Assembly (NCBI GenBank): GCA_035525055.1
Contig: DATLEZ010000108.1
Span: 1-41,136, forward strand
Source of the DNA: DATEEG01 sp035525055
GTDB lineage: Bacteria > Actinomycetota > Acidimicrobiia > Spongiisociales > ZC4RG35
Direction of reading: 5' to 3'
Length of the DNA: 41,136 nucleotides
Shown: in pieces, positions 22,428 through 29,218 of the stretch
How the letters are laid out: each line of letters starts with the position of its first letter
Position numbering within the stretch: position 1 is the first letter of the stretch
Translations under genes and position numbers: made by a program
Notes under the pieces: model-generated
The model's input: only the letters and a program-made list of their open reading frames with translations
What the model was told of the DNA's origin: nothing
Databases searched by the model: none

Positions 22428-23162
22428 TCAACCGCCGGCCATCTGCTCGAGCTGGTCTGCCTTCGCCTCGGCGACCCTCCTAATCGCGGCCGACTGGTGA
22501 CGGCCGATAAGGATGGCGGCTAGCTCCTGGTCCTTCGACTTGAACGACTCCACGATGTGCTCATGCTGATCGAGCGACATCTCGTCCCAAGTCGGGTCAC
22601 TCAAGACCTCGCGAACGAACTCACCCATGGCCAGGACGACTCCCGCGGTAAGGATTCGCAAAGGGCGGTTCGGGCAATGCTCGATGGGTATCGAATGAAA
22701 CTCGCTGTCGAGCCGGGCCAGACGCTCCAGGTCGCGGTCCTCTAGCGCACGCCGCGCCTCATCGAGAACCAGCCTCATCTTCGCCCCAACCGCCGGCATG
22801 GAGGCGAACGGGATCTCACGCACTGCGGCCACTTCGAGGAGCTCTCGAACCACGGACAACTCGGCCAGGTCGCTCCGATGCAGCTCGAAGAGCTGACCAG
22901 CCAGGAAATGGCTGCGACGCTCGCGCGCCTCCTTGACGACGAATCGCCCCCTCCCAACGTGAGCCTCCACCAGGCCGACCGCGGTCAACGCCATGAATGC
23001 CTCCCTCACCGCGGTCCGCGAGACATCAAGTGTCTCCGCCAGCTCTCGCTCGGGGGGCAGTTGCGATCCCGGGGGGTATTCGCCACTTTCTATCATGCGG
23101 CCAATGCGGCTGGCGACGGCGTCGGAACGCAGCCGAGTGTTGTCGTGAACCGATCTGGACAT
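22428..23162 (-). CDS. GntR-family regulator, FCD (FadR) type
   Basis: About 244 residues from ATG 23162 (MSRSVHDNTRLRSDAV). The N-terminal winged helix is typical (IGRMIESGEYPPGSQLPPERELAETLDVSRTAVREAFMAL), then AHVGRGRFVV, and an FCD ligand domain with ELSVVRELLEVAAVREI, LDSEFHSIPIEHCPN and QHEHIVESFKSKD..AA, with the Asp/His metal-binding residues. Proteins of this type usually repress and respond to a carboxylic or sugar acid. Operators of the TGGTnnnACCA type lie between this gene and the importer operon and before the SDR operon. The 27-bp tandem duplication at the start codon also supplies a second ATG at 23189. Confidence 0.88.
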   Translation of the reverse strand: MSRSVHDNTRLRSDAVASRIGRMIESGEYPPGSQLPPERELAETLDVSRTAVREAFMALTAVGLVEAHVGRGRFVVKEARERRSHFLAGQLFELHRSDLAELSVVRELLEVAAVREIPFASMPAVGAKMRLVLDEARRALEDRDLERLARLDSEFHSIPIEHCPNRPLRILTAGVVLAMGEFVREVLSDPTWDEMSLDQHEHIVESFKSKDQELAAILIGRHQSAAIRRVAEAKADQLEQMAGG

Positions 23163-23207
23163 CGTGGAGTTCCCGTTCCGTCTGGACATCGTGGAGTTCC
23201 CGTCCCG
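23154..23207 (-). repeat. 27-bp tandem duplication over the GntR start codon
   Basis: Two adjacent 27-bp units (23154-23180, 23181-23207) differ at one base. Each contains an ATG with the same upstream CGGGAACTCCACG, so the start codon and its translation signal are doubled in frame (GNSTMSRR/GNSTMSRS). Confidence 0.8.
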
Positions 23208-23213
23208 GCTATG

Positions 23214-23224
23214 GGGTCGGACCA
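23214..23224. promoter_or_regulatory. GntR operator near the GntR start
   Basis: GGGTCGGACCA, one base from the 18102 site. On the minus strand TAGTAT at 23225-23230 beside it could be the -10 of the GntR gene, suggesting autorepression. Confidence 0.5.
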
Positions 23225-23255
23225 ATACTACGCCATGTGACTCTTGAACAGCTAT

Positions 23256-23287
23256 TGGACCGACCAATGTAGTCAATGGACCGACCA
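23256..23287. promoter_or_regulatory. Two GntR operator sites, 21 bp apart
   Basis: TGGACCGACCA at 23256-23266 and again at 23277-23287. The 21-bp pitch is two helical turns, so two dimers could bind side by side on one face of the DNA between the divergent genes. Confidence 0.55.
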
Positions 23288-23307
23288 ATCCGCCCTTGAG
23301 GCGCCAA

Positions 23308-23337
23308 TTGACACCAAGATTGGTCGTACCTTATAGT
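23308..23337 (+). promoter_or_regulatory. Sigma-70-type promoter of the importer operon with an embedded GntR operator
   Basis: TTGACA (23308-23313) and TATAGT (23332-23337) with an 18-bp spacer make a near-consensus promoter. A further operator, TGGTCGTACCT (23321-23331), fills the second half of the spacer up to the -10, which fits repression by blocking RNA polymerase. Confidence 0.7.
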
Positions 23338-23378
23338 CGTCCACAGCGTTGGGCTTACCCAAACCGGAGGAGGAAGAC

Positions 23379-24407
23379 ATGCGGTTTCGACGAGGAAGCA
23401 GAGCCCTGATTCCGATCGTCGCGGTGCTGGCGATGGTTGCGGCGGCGTGCGGATCGGGTACGGCCGACACCACTACTACCGAGGCTCAGGAAACGTCCAC
23501 GACGGCGGCCGTGGAAGCCACCACCACCTCGGGTGCGGCTCTTCAGATCGGCTTCGCCTGGACGGATCCATCCATAGAAGTATTCATTCCGCTTAAAGCC
23601 GGCGCTTTAGAAGAGTCGGCTGCACGTGGCTATGAGGTGCTGTTTAGCAACAACGGCGGTGATCCAGCCGCTCAACTGGCCGACATCCAAACCTGGATCG
23701 GGCTCGGGGTGGCCGGCTTGGTGATCCTCCCGCTTGATCCGGCGGCAACGACGAACCTCGCCGACCAGGCCCAGGCCGAGGGGATAGTCGTCATTGGGTA
23801 CTCCGATCCGATCGAGAATCAGGACGGATCGACCACGTTCAACCACGTCCAGGGTGGCACCGAACTCGGTAAGAACGCAGCCGATTGGATCAACGAGAAC
23901 CTGGGCGGCAAGGGCGTGGTCGGCCTGCTGACGATCGACACCATGGAGGTCGGCCGCCAGCGAATCGACAGCGCGGTTGCTGTCATCGAAGCCGAGACCG
24001 ATTCGGTCATCGCCGCCCGCGAGACGGCCATATCCGCCGCCGACTCGCTGCCCGTGGTGCAGTCGATGCTCCAAGCCTACCCTGACCTAAACGTAATCCT
24101 CTGCGTCGCAGATGACGGTTGCCTCGGCGCAGCGCAGGCCTTCGAGGCCGCAGGGATCGACCCGGTAGGCGTATACATGGCCGGATGGGATGGAGCCCGC
24201 CCCGCACTGGAACAGATTGCGGCTGGAGACGGCTACATCAAGGCTGACGCCGCCCTCGACCTGCTCGAGATCGGCCGGTCGATCGTCTACACGGTAGATT
24301 ACGCGATCAACGGCGGAGGCGATTCCAACGTGCTTCACGACTACGTCATAGTCGACACATCGACTCCCGACGAGATACAGCGCCTACTCGACGCCTACGA
24401 CTCCTGA
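23379..24407 (+). CDS. Ribose-type ABC transporter substrate-binding lipoprotein
   Basis: 342 residues from ATG 23379 with GGAGGAGG six bases upstream. The signal ends in VAAAC (lipid-bearing Cys24), followed by a Thr-rich linker and a type I periplasmic-binding fold of the RbsB class: QIGFAWTDPSIEVFIPLKAGA, DIQTWIGLGVAGLVILPLDP, VVIGYSDPI, CVADDGCLGAAQAFEAAGI, YMAGWDGARPALEQIAAG. It captures the substrate outside the membrane and feeds the RbsC-like permease. First gene of an operon that probably reaches 35896. RbsB-class proteins mostly bind sugars or polyols, but also autoinducer-2 and others. Confidence 0.9.
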   Translation: MRFRRGSRALIPIVAVLAMVAAACGSGTADTTTTEAQETSTTAAVEATTTSGAALQIGFAWTDPSIEVFIPLKAGALEESAARGYEVLFSNNGGDPAAQLADIQTWIGLGVAGLVILPLDPAATTNLADQAQAEGIVVIGYSDPIENQDGSTTFNHVQGGTELGKNAADWINENLGGKGVVGLLTIDTMEVGRQRIDSAVAVIEAETDSVIAARETAISAADSLPVVQSMLQAYPDLNVILCVADDGCLGAAQAFEAAGIDPVGVYMAGWDGARPALEQIAAGDGYIKADAALDLLEIGRSIVYTVDYAINGGGDSNVLHDYVIVDTSTPDEIQRLLDAYDS

Positions 24408-24439
24408 AAACCGAGACGGAGGGAGGGTGCGCCCGGGCC

Positions 24440-25555
24440 TTGAGCAGCGTGGATTTCGACGGTAGGAGCGAAGCGGCAACGCCGACTGGTGGGGCGCGAC
24501 CCCACCAGTCGGCCGTGAGTAGGGCGTTAGCGAACGAGCGGCGTCGTCGAGCTGTTCGTTGGGCGCAGCAGAGTGGTGTGTTCTTCGCACTGCTCACCTT
24601 GATCGGCCTTTTCTCGCTGATGACGGACCGCTTCCTCGTGAGGGGGAATCTCACGATCGTTGCATTGCAGATTGCGGTGACCGGCATCGTGGCGATTCCG
24701 GGAGCGATGCTGGTGCTGAGCGGATATGTAGACTTATCTGTCGGCTCGGTGATGATCCTTTCGGCGGTCGGATTCGGCCAGGTGTTCAATGCCGGTGTCC
24801 CGGTCGGCTGGGCGGCGTTGATCGGCCTGGCCATAGGTCTGGCCTGGGGACTGGTGGTCAACGGATATTTGATCGCCTACATGGGGTTCTCCCCCGTCGT
24901 CGTCACCCTGGGTGGGCTGGCACTGGCGAGGGGGCTGGCGGAGACGTGGAGTCAGGGGATCACCATCTTCGGGTTCGGCGATATCTTCGGGTTCTTCGGC
25001 ACCCGAAGGTGGCTGGAGATCCCGATCCCGGTGTGGATCTTCCTGGTCGTCGTCCTGATCGGCTTTTACGTGTGGAACGTCGGGCCTTGGGGCCGCCGGA
25101 TGACCGCCATCGGATCCTCCCCTGAGGCTGCCCTCTCCTTGGGCGTACGCATCAAGAAGATACCCTTCCTCCTCTACGGGGCCTCCGGACTGGCCGCGGC
25201 AGCCGGCGGGCTCATATTCACCGCACAGCTCGACGCGGCATCGCTCTCCATCGGGCAAGGTCTGGAACTCCAGGTACTGACGGCGATTCTCCTCGGAGGC
25301 GTCAGTTTCACCGGCGGCCGCGGGACTCTCGGTGGAGTCCTCAGTGGGCTTCTGTTCCTCGGTGTCCTCCGCAACGGTCTCGTGCTCACCGGTGTCGGGG
25401 TTTTCTTGCAGCAGGTCGCCATTGGAACAGCGCTGCTGTTCGCCGCGTTCCTCGACGCCCTCTATCGCCGCCTCGAGCGGGTCGCCGTCGAGGAGCAGGA
25501 CGAAGGACCGGACTGGTCAGATGAGTCGGCCAAGCGGACGGAGATGGGGCCATGA
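24440..25555 (+). CDS. Ribose-type ABC transporter permease (RbsC/FrcC-like)
   Basis: Up to 371 residues with 8-10 membrane helices. Family motifs include VTGIVAIPGAMLVLSGYVDLSVGSVM and the EAA-like stretch AIGSSPEAALSLGVRIKKIPFLLYGASGLAAA, then QGLELQVLTAILLGGVSFTGGRGTLGG. The TTG at 24440 would place a very strong hairpin (24481-24513) inside the gene; the GTG at 24515 (VSRALANERRRRAVRW) leaves it between the genes and still gives a normal-length N-terminus, so it may be the true start. The end overlaps the ATPase gene by four bases (ATGA). Confidence 0.9.
   Translation: MSSVDFDGRSEAATPTGGARPHQSAVSRALANERRRRAVRWAQQSGVFFALLTLIGLFSLMTDRFLVRGNLTIVALQIAVTGIVAIPGAMLVLSGYVDLSVGSVMILSAVGFGQVFNAGVPVGWAALIGLAIGLAWGLVVNGYLIAYMGFSPVVVTLGGLALARGLAETWSQGITIFGFGDIFGFFGTRRWLEIPIPVWIFLVVVLIGFYVWNVGPWGRRMTAIGSSPEAALSLGVRIKKIPFLLYGASGLAAAAGGLIFTAQLDAASLSIGQGLELQVLTAILLGGVSFTGGRGTLGGVLSGLLFLGVLRNGLVLTGVGVFLQQVAIGTALLFAAFLDALYRRLERVAVEEQDEGPDWSDESAKRTEMGP
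24481..24513 (+). promoter_or_regulatory. 14-bp perfect hairpin between binding-protein and permease genes
   Basis: GCCGACTGGTGGGG and its exact complement pair around the loop CGCGA. It lies 73 bases after the binding-protein stop. Stem-loops here are known in other binding-protein-dependent transporter operons to protect the upstream mRNA, giving more binding protein than permease. No U-tract follows, so it is not an obvious terminator. Confidence 0.55.
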
Positions 25556-26340
25556 ACGAAACCACTCCGCTACTCGAGCTCATCGACATCCACAAGCGGT
25601 TCGGCTCGACCAGAGCCCTGAACGGAGCCGCACTGGAAGTCCACCGGAGCGAGGTGCTGGGGCTCATCGGTGACAACGGAGCCGGCAAGTCCACTCTGGT
25701 CAAGGTGATAGCCGGCGTCTATCAACCGGACGCCGGGGCGATCCTGCTCGATGGCGTCGAGCAGCATCTCCAGGATCCGGCGGACTCTCAGAGGGTCGGC
25801 ATCGAGACAGTGTTCCAAAACCTGTCACTGGTTCCCAGCCTAGAAATCTTCGAGAACGTCTTCCTCAATCGAGAGTTGTACGGCCCGGGGCGATTCCTCG
25901 CCGCGATTCGTCGCATGGACCGATCGCGGATGCGCCGCATCGTCCAGGACAGCTACTCCCGGCTCGGGCTGGACCTCCCACCGTCGGACACAAAGGTCGT
26001 TGCCTTGTCCGGCGGGCAGCAGCAGGCGGTGGCCATCGCCCGCGCCGTCATCTGGGAACGCAAGATCGCGGTTCTCGACGAACCGACCGCAGCCCTCGGT
26101 GTGAAGCAGACCCGCATCGTCCTCGACTTCATCTCACGCCTTCGTGACGAGGGCCTTGGTGTGATCCTCATCACCCACAACATGGAGCACGTCATGGAGG
26201 TGGCAGACCGAGTAACCGTCCTCAGACTGGGCCGCAGCGTGTACACCGCTTGTGCCGGCGACACCAACGCCCGCCTGCTCGTGGAGCAGATGACGGGCGC
26301 GGCACCGGTGGCTCTTCGACTCGACGACAACCCATCCTGA
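25552..26340 (+). CDS. ABC transporter ATPase, single-domain sugar type
   Basis: 262 residues with Walker A GDNGAGKST (40-48), signature LSGGQQQAVAIARA (152-), Walker B IAVLDEPTAAL (172-) and the switch histidine LITHN (H209). It carries one ATPase domain, like FrcA, whereas RbsA-type ATPases have two in about 500 residues, so it should act as a homodimer with the permease. The start overlaps the permease stop (ATGA), and one base separates it from the next ATG. Confidence 0.92.
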   Translation: MNETTPLLELIDIHKRFGSTRALNGAALEVHRSEVLGLIGDNGAGKSTLVKVIAGVYQPDAGAILLDGVEQHLQDPADSQRVGIETVFQNLSLVPSLEIFENVFLNRELYGPGRFLAAIRRMDRSRMRRIVQDSYSRLGLDLPPSDTKVVALSGGQQQAVAIARAVIWERKIAVLDEPTAALGVKQTRIVLDFISRLRDEGLGVILITHNMEHVMEVADRVTVLRLGRSVYTACAGDTNARLLVEQMTGAAPVALRLDDNPS

Positions 26341-26341
26341 C

Positions 26342-26845
26342 ATGTCCCCTTCTCTCACACGACAAGCAGTCGAACGGAACCTCGCGGCACTCGGTCTGCG
26401 CCTTCCGGACCTAGCCCCGTCCTCCCGGGGTTCCTATACGGTGGTACGCGTCGATTCCGATCTCGCGCATACCAGTGCTCTCGGACCGTTCGAACTGGAC
26501 GGGAGCGGAAGGTTCACTCACGTCGGAGAGGTCGGCACCGATCTCGACGAGGAGCCAGCCCGGGCCGCGGCAGCAGTGACCGCGCTGAACCTGATCGCAG
26601 CGGTCGACCAACACCCCGGAATGGAACGGGTGCTTCGGATCATCGAGCTGATTGCCTATGTGCGGGCCCGGAGCGAGTTCGAGAGCCACGCCGCAGTAGC
26701 CGACGGTGCCAGCGAGGTGCTGCTCACCGCCTTCGGGCCGGAGATGGGGGCCCACGCCAGAACGGTCATCGGAGTGCGCTCCCTCCCGTTCGGCGTTCCG
26801 GTCGTGGCATCGATGAAGGTGCGACTGCAGGGTGAGGTTCGATGA
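26342..26845 (+). CDS. RidA/YjgF-family protein (1)
   Basis: 167 residues of the RidA-like (YjgF/chorismate-mutase-like) fold, longer and more divergent than canonical RidA: HTSALGPFELDGSGRFTHVGEVG, EPARAAAAVTALNLIAAV, MERVLRIIELIAYVRA, VADGASEVLLTAFGPEMGAHARTVIGVRSLPFGVPV. The HARTVIGV arginine that binds the carboxylate in RidA is kept. RidA proteins hydrolyse reactive enamine/imine products of PLP enzymes. Its neighbour on the 3' side is such a PLP enzyme (4-base overlap) and a second RidA gene follows that. Confidence 0.82.
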   Translation: MSPSLTRQAVERNLAALGLRLPDLAPSSRGSYTVVRVDSDLAHTSALGPFELDGSGRFTHVGEVGTDLDEEPARAAAAVTALNLIAAVDQHPGMERVLRIIELIAYVRARSEFESHAAVADGASEVLLTAFGPEMGAHARTVIGVRSLPFGVPVVASMKVRLQGEVR

Positions 26846-27993
26846 CCGCCCGGGCATGGGAGACCGCAGAGGGCGCGGCCTTGGCCATCCCCCACCACAT
26901 CGAAACCCCGTCGCTCGTGGTCGACCTGCCCCGGGTCAGGGAGAACCTCGACGACATGGCCCGATTCGCCCAGGCCGCCGGGGTGGATCTCGCGCCACAC
27001 GTTAAGACCCATCGGAGCGTCGAGTTCGCCCGGATGCAGATCGAGTCGGGAGCCAATCGGCTCTGTGTGGCGAAGCTGTCCGAGGCCGAGCATTTCATCG
27101 ACGCCGGGTTCGATAGGCTGGTCATGGCCTATCCCATCGCCGGGGATGACAAGTACGAGCGTGCCAAGCGGCTCATCCCCCGGGCCGATCTGAGGCTCAG
27201 TGTCGACAGCCTCGACGCGGCCCGGGGCCTGTCCCGGTCGTTGTCCGGGTCGAGTCTCAAGGCCGAAGTCCTCTTGCAGATCGACACCGGCTTCCATCGA
27301 ACCGGGGTTCTTCCCGAGCCGGCGGTCGGCCTGGTGCGCGAGCTGGTCCAGTTGGAGAACCTTCGCTTCAAAGGGCTCATAACACATGAGGGACATGCCC
27401 CTGGAGCCGGGAGTACCGAAGCCCTAGCGAGGACAGCGAGGGAGGCGGGAGTGGTCATAGCCGACCTGGCCGAGAAACTTCGTCTCCTCGGCATAGCGGT
27501 GGACAGTGTGTCGGTCGGATCGACGGCAACGGTGAAACACTCGGCGACGTCAGGAGTAACCGAAATTCGACCTGGTATCTACCCCTTCAACGACTACGGG
27601 CAGGTGTATATCGGAACGGTGGGCATCGAACGGTGTGCGGCCCGTGTCGTGTCCACCGTGGTGAGTCACGCCGCCCCGGATCGAGCCATCATCGATGCCG
27701 GGTCCAAGGCGCTAAGCCAGGATCAGCTCTCGATTTGGGACGAGGACACCGAGCCTTTGCACGGGCTGATCATTGGACACCCGGGCTGGAAGCTCCGACG
27801 TCTCTCCGAGGAGCACGGGTGGCTCCAGTGGGAAGGCGAGGGTCAGCCGACCTACCTGGAGATCGGCAGCAAGGTGCAGATCCTCCCAGTGCACATCTGC
27901 TCGGTGTTCCACGTGCTCGGGGAGGCAGAGATCGTCGAGGAGGGTGAGCACGTCGGCACCTGGGCCTCTACCGCGCGAGGACTCTCCAAATGA
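26842..27993 (+). CDS. D-threonine aldolase / D-serine dehydratase-like PLP enzyme
   Basis: 383 residues of the fold-III alanine-racemase-like group. ETPSLVVDLPRVRENLDDM leads to the PLP lysine in APHVKTHRS (K55). Later come SVGSTATVKHS and EIRPGIYPFNDYGQVYIG, and the C-terminal domain has the metal-binding pair H351/C353 (VHICSVFH) and GEHVGTW, as in D-serine dehydratase and D-threonine/3-hydroxyaspartate aldolases. The reaction would be a retro-aldol cleavage or elimination on a D-configured beta-hydroxy amino acid. Two flanking RidA genes favour elimination, which yields an enamine. It overlaps both neighbours by four bases. Confidence 0.85.
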   Translation: MTARAWETAEGAALAIPHHIETPSLVVDLPRVRENLDDMARFAQAAGVDLAPHVKTHRSVEFARMQIESGANRLCVAKLSEAEHFIDAGFDRLVMAYPIAGDDKYERAKRLIPRADLRLSVDSLDAARGLSRSLSGSSLKAEVLLQIDTGFHRTGVLPEPAVGLVRELVQLENLRFKGLITHEGHAPGAGSTEALARTAREAGVVIADLAEKLRLLGIAVDSVSVGSTATVKHSATSGVTEIRPGIYPFNDYGQVYIGTVGIERCAARVVSTVVSHAAPDRAIIDAGSKALSQDQLSIWDEDTEPLHGLIIGHPGWKLRRLSEEHGWLQWEGEGQPTYLEIGSKVQILPVHICSVFHVLGEAEIVEEGEHVGTWASTARGLSK

Positions 27994-28463
27994 CGTTGGC
28001 CAAGACCCCCGAAGCGGCTGGGATCGCGATACCCGGTTACTCGCCCCTCCCGACCACTCTTCCCTTCACCCATTACACCCAGACCGACCGGATCCTCTAC
28101 GTCTCGGGGCACATCCCCGACATGGAGGGGCAGCCGCCCATTCGGGGCCGGCTGGGCGACCAGCTCGAGGTGGAGGAGGGTCGCATCGCGGCGAGAATGG
28201 TTGCTCTGAATCTCTTGGCGACGTTGCGCCATGCGACCGGCGACCTCGACAAGGTGGGGAAGATCTTGAAGATGGTTGGCTACGTCGCCTCGGCCAACGG
28301 TTTCGTGCAACAGCCCGATGTGATCAATGCCGCCTCTGAGATCTTCGTCGAGCTTTGGGGGGAATCCGGGGTCCACGCCCGATCCGCCATCGGAGTCGCC
28401 CAACTCCCCCTCGGGGTACCGGTCGAGATTGAGCTGGTGGTCGAGCTCGAGGAGTCGAAATGA
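27990..28463 (+). CDS. RidA/YjgF-family protein (2)
   Basis: 157 residues, closer to canonical RidA: RILYVSGHIPDMEG, GRLGDQLEVEEGRIAARMVALNLLATLRHATGDLDKVGKIL, FVQQPDVINAASEIFVELWGESGVHARSAIGVAQLPLGVPVEIELVVE. The HARSAIGV arginine and PVEIE end are intact. It is likely an enamine/imine deaminase, working on the product of the PLP enzyme encoded just before (4-base overlap). Confidence 0.88.
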   Translation: MTLAKTPEAAGIAIPGYSPLPTTLPFTHYTQTDRILYVSGHIPDMEGQPPIRGRLGDQLEVEEGRIAARMVALNLLATLRHATGDLDKVGKILKMVGYVASANGFVQQPDVINAASEIFVELWGESGVHARSAIGVAQLPLGVPVEIELVVELEESK

Positions 28464-29218
28464 GGCTTTCGGGAGCCGTGTGCGTGGTCACCGGAGCTGC
28501 GGCCGGTCAGGGCCGGTCGGTGGCCCTCCACTTCGCCCGCGAAGGGGGATCGGTCCTGCTGCTCGACGTCGACGGATCCCGGGGCGAACAGGCAGCCGCC
28601 GAGATCCGGCGTCTCGGTCACACGGCCTCCTTCCTGCGATGCGACGTCTCGGATGAGGGCGATTGGGAGAAGGCCAGGTTGCACGTCGAGTCCGAGTTCG
28701 GGACCGCCACCGTGCTCTACAACAACGCCGCCGTGTTTCTTTCTCAGGACGGCTCGGTCCTCGACATGGAGGTCGCTACATGGGACCGAGTCATGGCCGT
28801 CAACGTCCGGAGCGTCTTCCTCGGCTGCAAGCATTTCGTCCCCGCCATGATCCAGAGGGGCGGTGGGAGCATCATCAACGTCGCGTCCATCCGCGCTTCG
28901 CTCGGGACACGCCTGCCTCAGGATGCTTACGCCGCATCGAAGGGAGCCGTGGTGGCGCTGACCAAGTCCCTGGCCGTCGAGTTCGCCCCTTACGACGTCC
29001 GGGTCAACGTCATCAGCCCCGGGACGATCCTCACCGAGATGGCACCCATCCAGGACCCCGAACTCGCCGCGGAACGCCTCAAGCGCTACCCGTTGGGTCG
29101 CTTCGGCACCCCAGATGACGTGACCTCCGCCGCCCTCTACCTCGCCTCCGACGAATCGGCGTGGACCACAGGAATCGAACTTCTGATCGACGGAGGAACC
29201 TCCGCCTTCTATGTCTGA
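28460..29218 (+). CDS. SDR-family oxidoreductase (5)
   Basis: 252 residues. TGAAAGQG (11-18), NNAAVF, S143, YAASK (Y157, K161) and WTTGIELLIDGGTS make it a complete classical SDR of the 3-oxoacyl-reductase/glucose-dehydrogenase group. An acidic residue after the second strand (LLLDVDG, D36) favours NAD over NADP. It overlaps the RidA gene before it by four bases and the AceE-like gene after it by eight, in the middle of the importer operon. Confidence 0.88.
   Translation: MRLSGAVCVVTGAAAGQGRSVALHFAREGGSVLLLDVDGSRGEQAAAEIRRLGHTASFLRCDVSDEGDWEKARLHVESEFGTATVLYNNAAVFLSQDGSVLDMEVATWDRVMAVNVRSVFLGCKHFVPAMIQRGGGSIINVASIRASLGTRLPQDAYAASKGAVVALTKSLAVEFAPYDVRVNVISPGTILTEMAPIQDPELAAERLKRYPLGRFGTPDDVTSAALYLASDESAWTTGIELLIDGGTSAFYV

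Noticed and set aside
23154..23207. Short CRISPR-like repeat
   Set aside because: Two directly adjacent 27-bp units without spacers inside a coding start are a tandem duplication, not an array.
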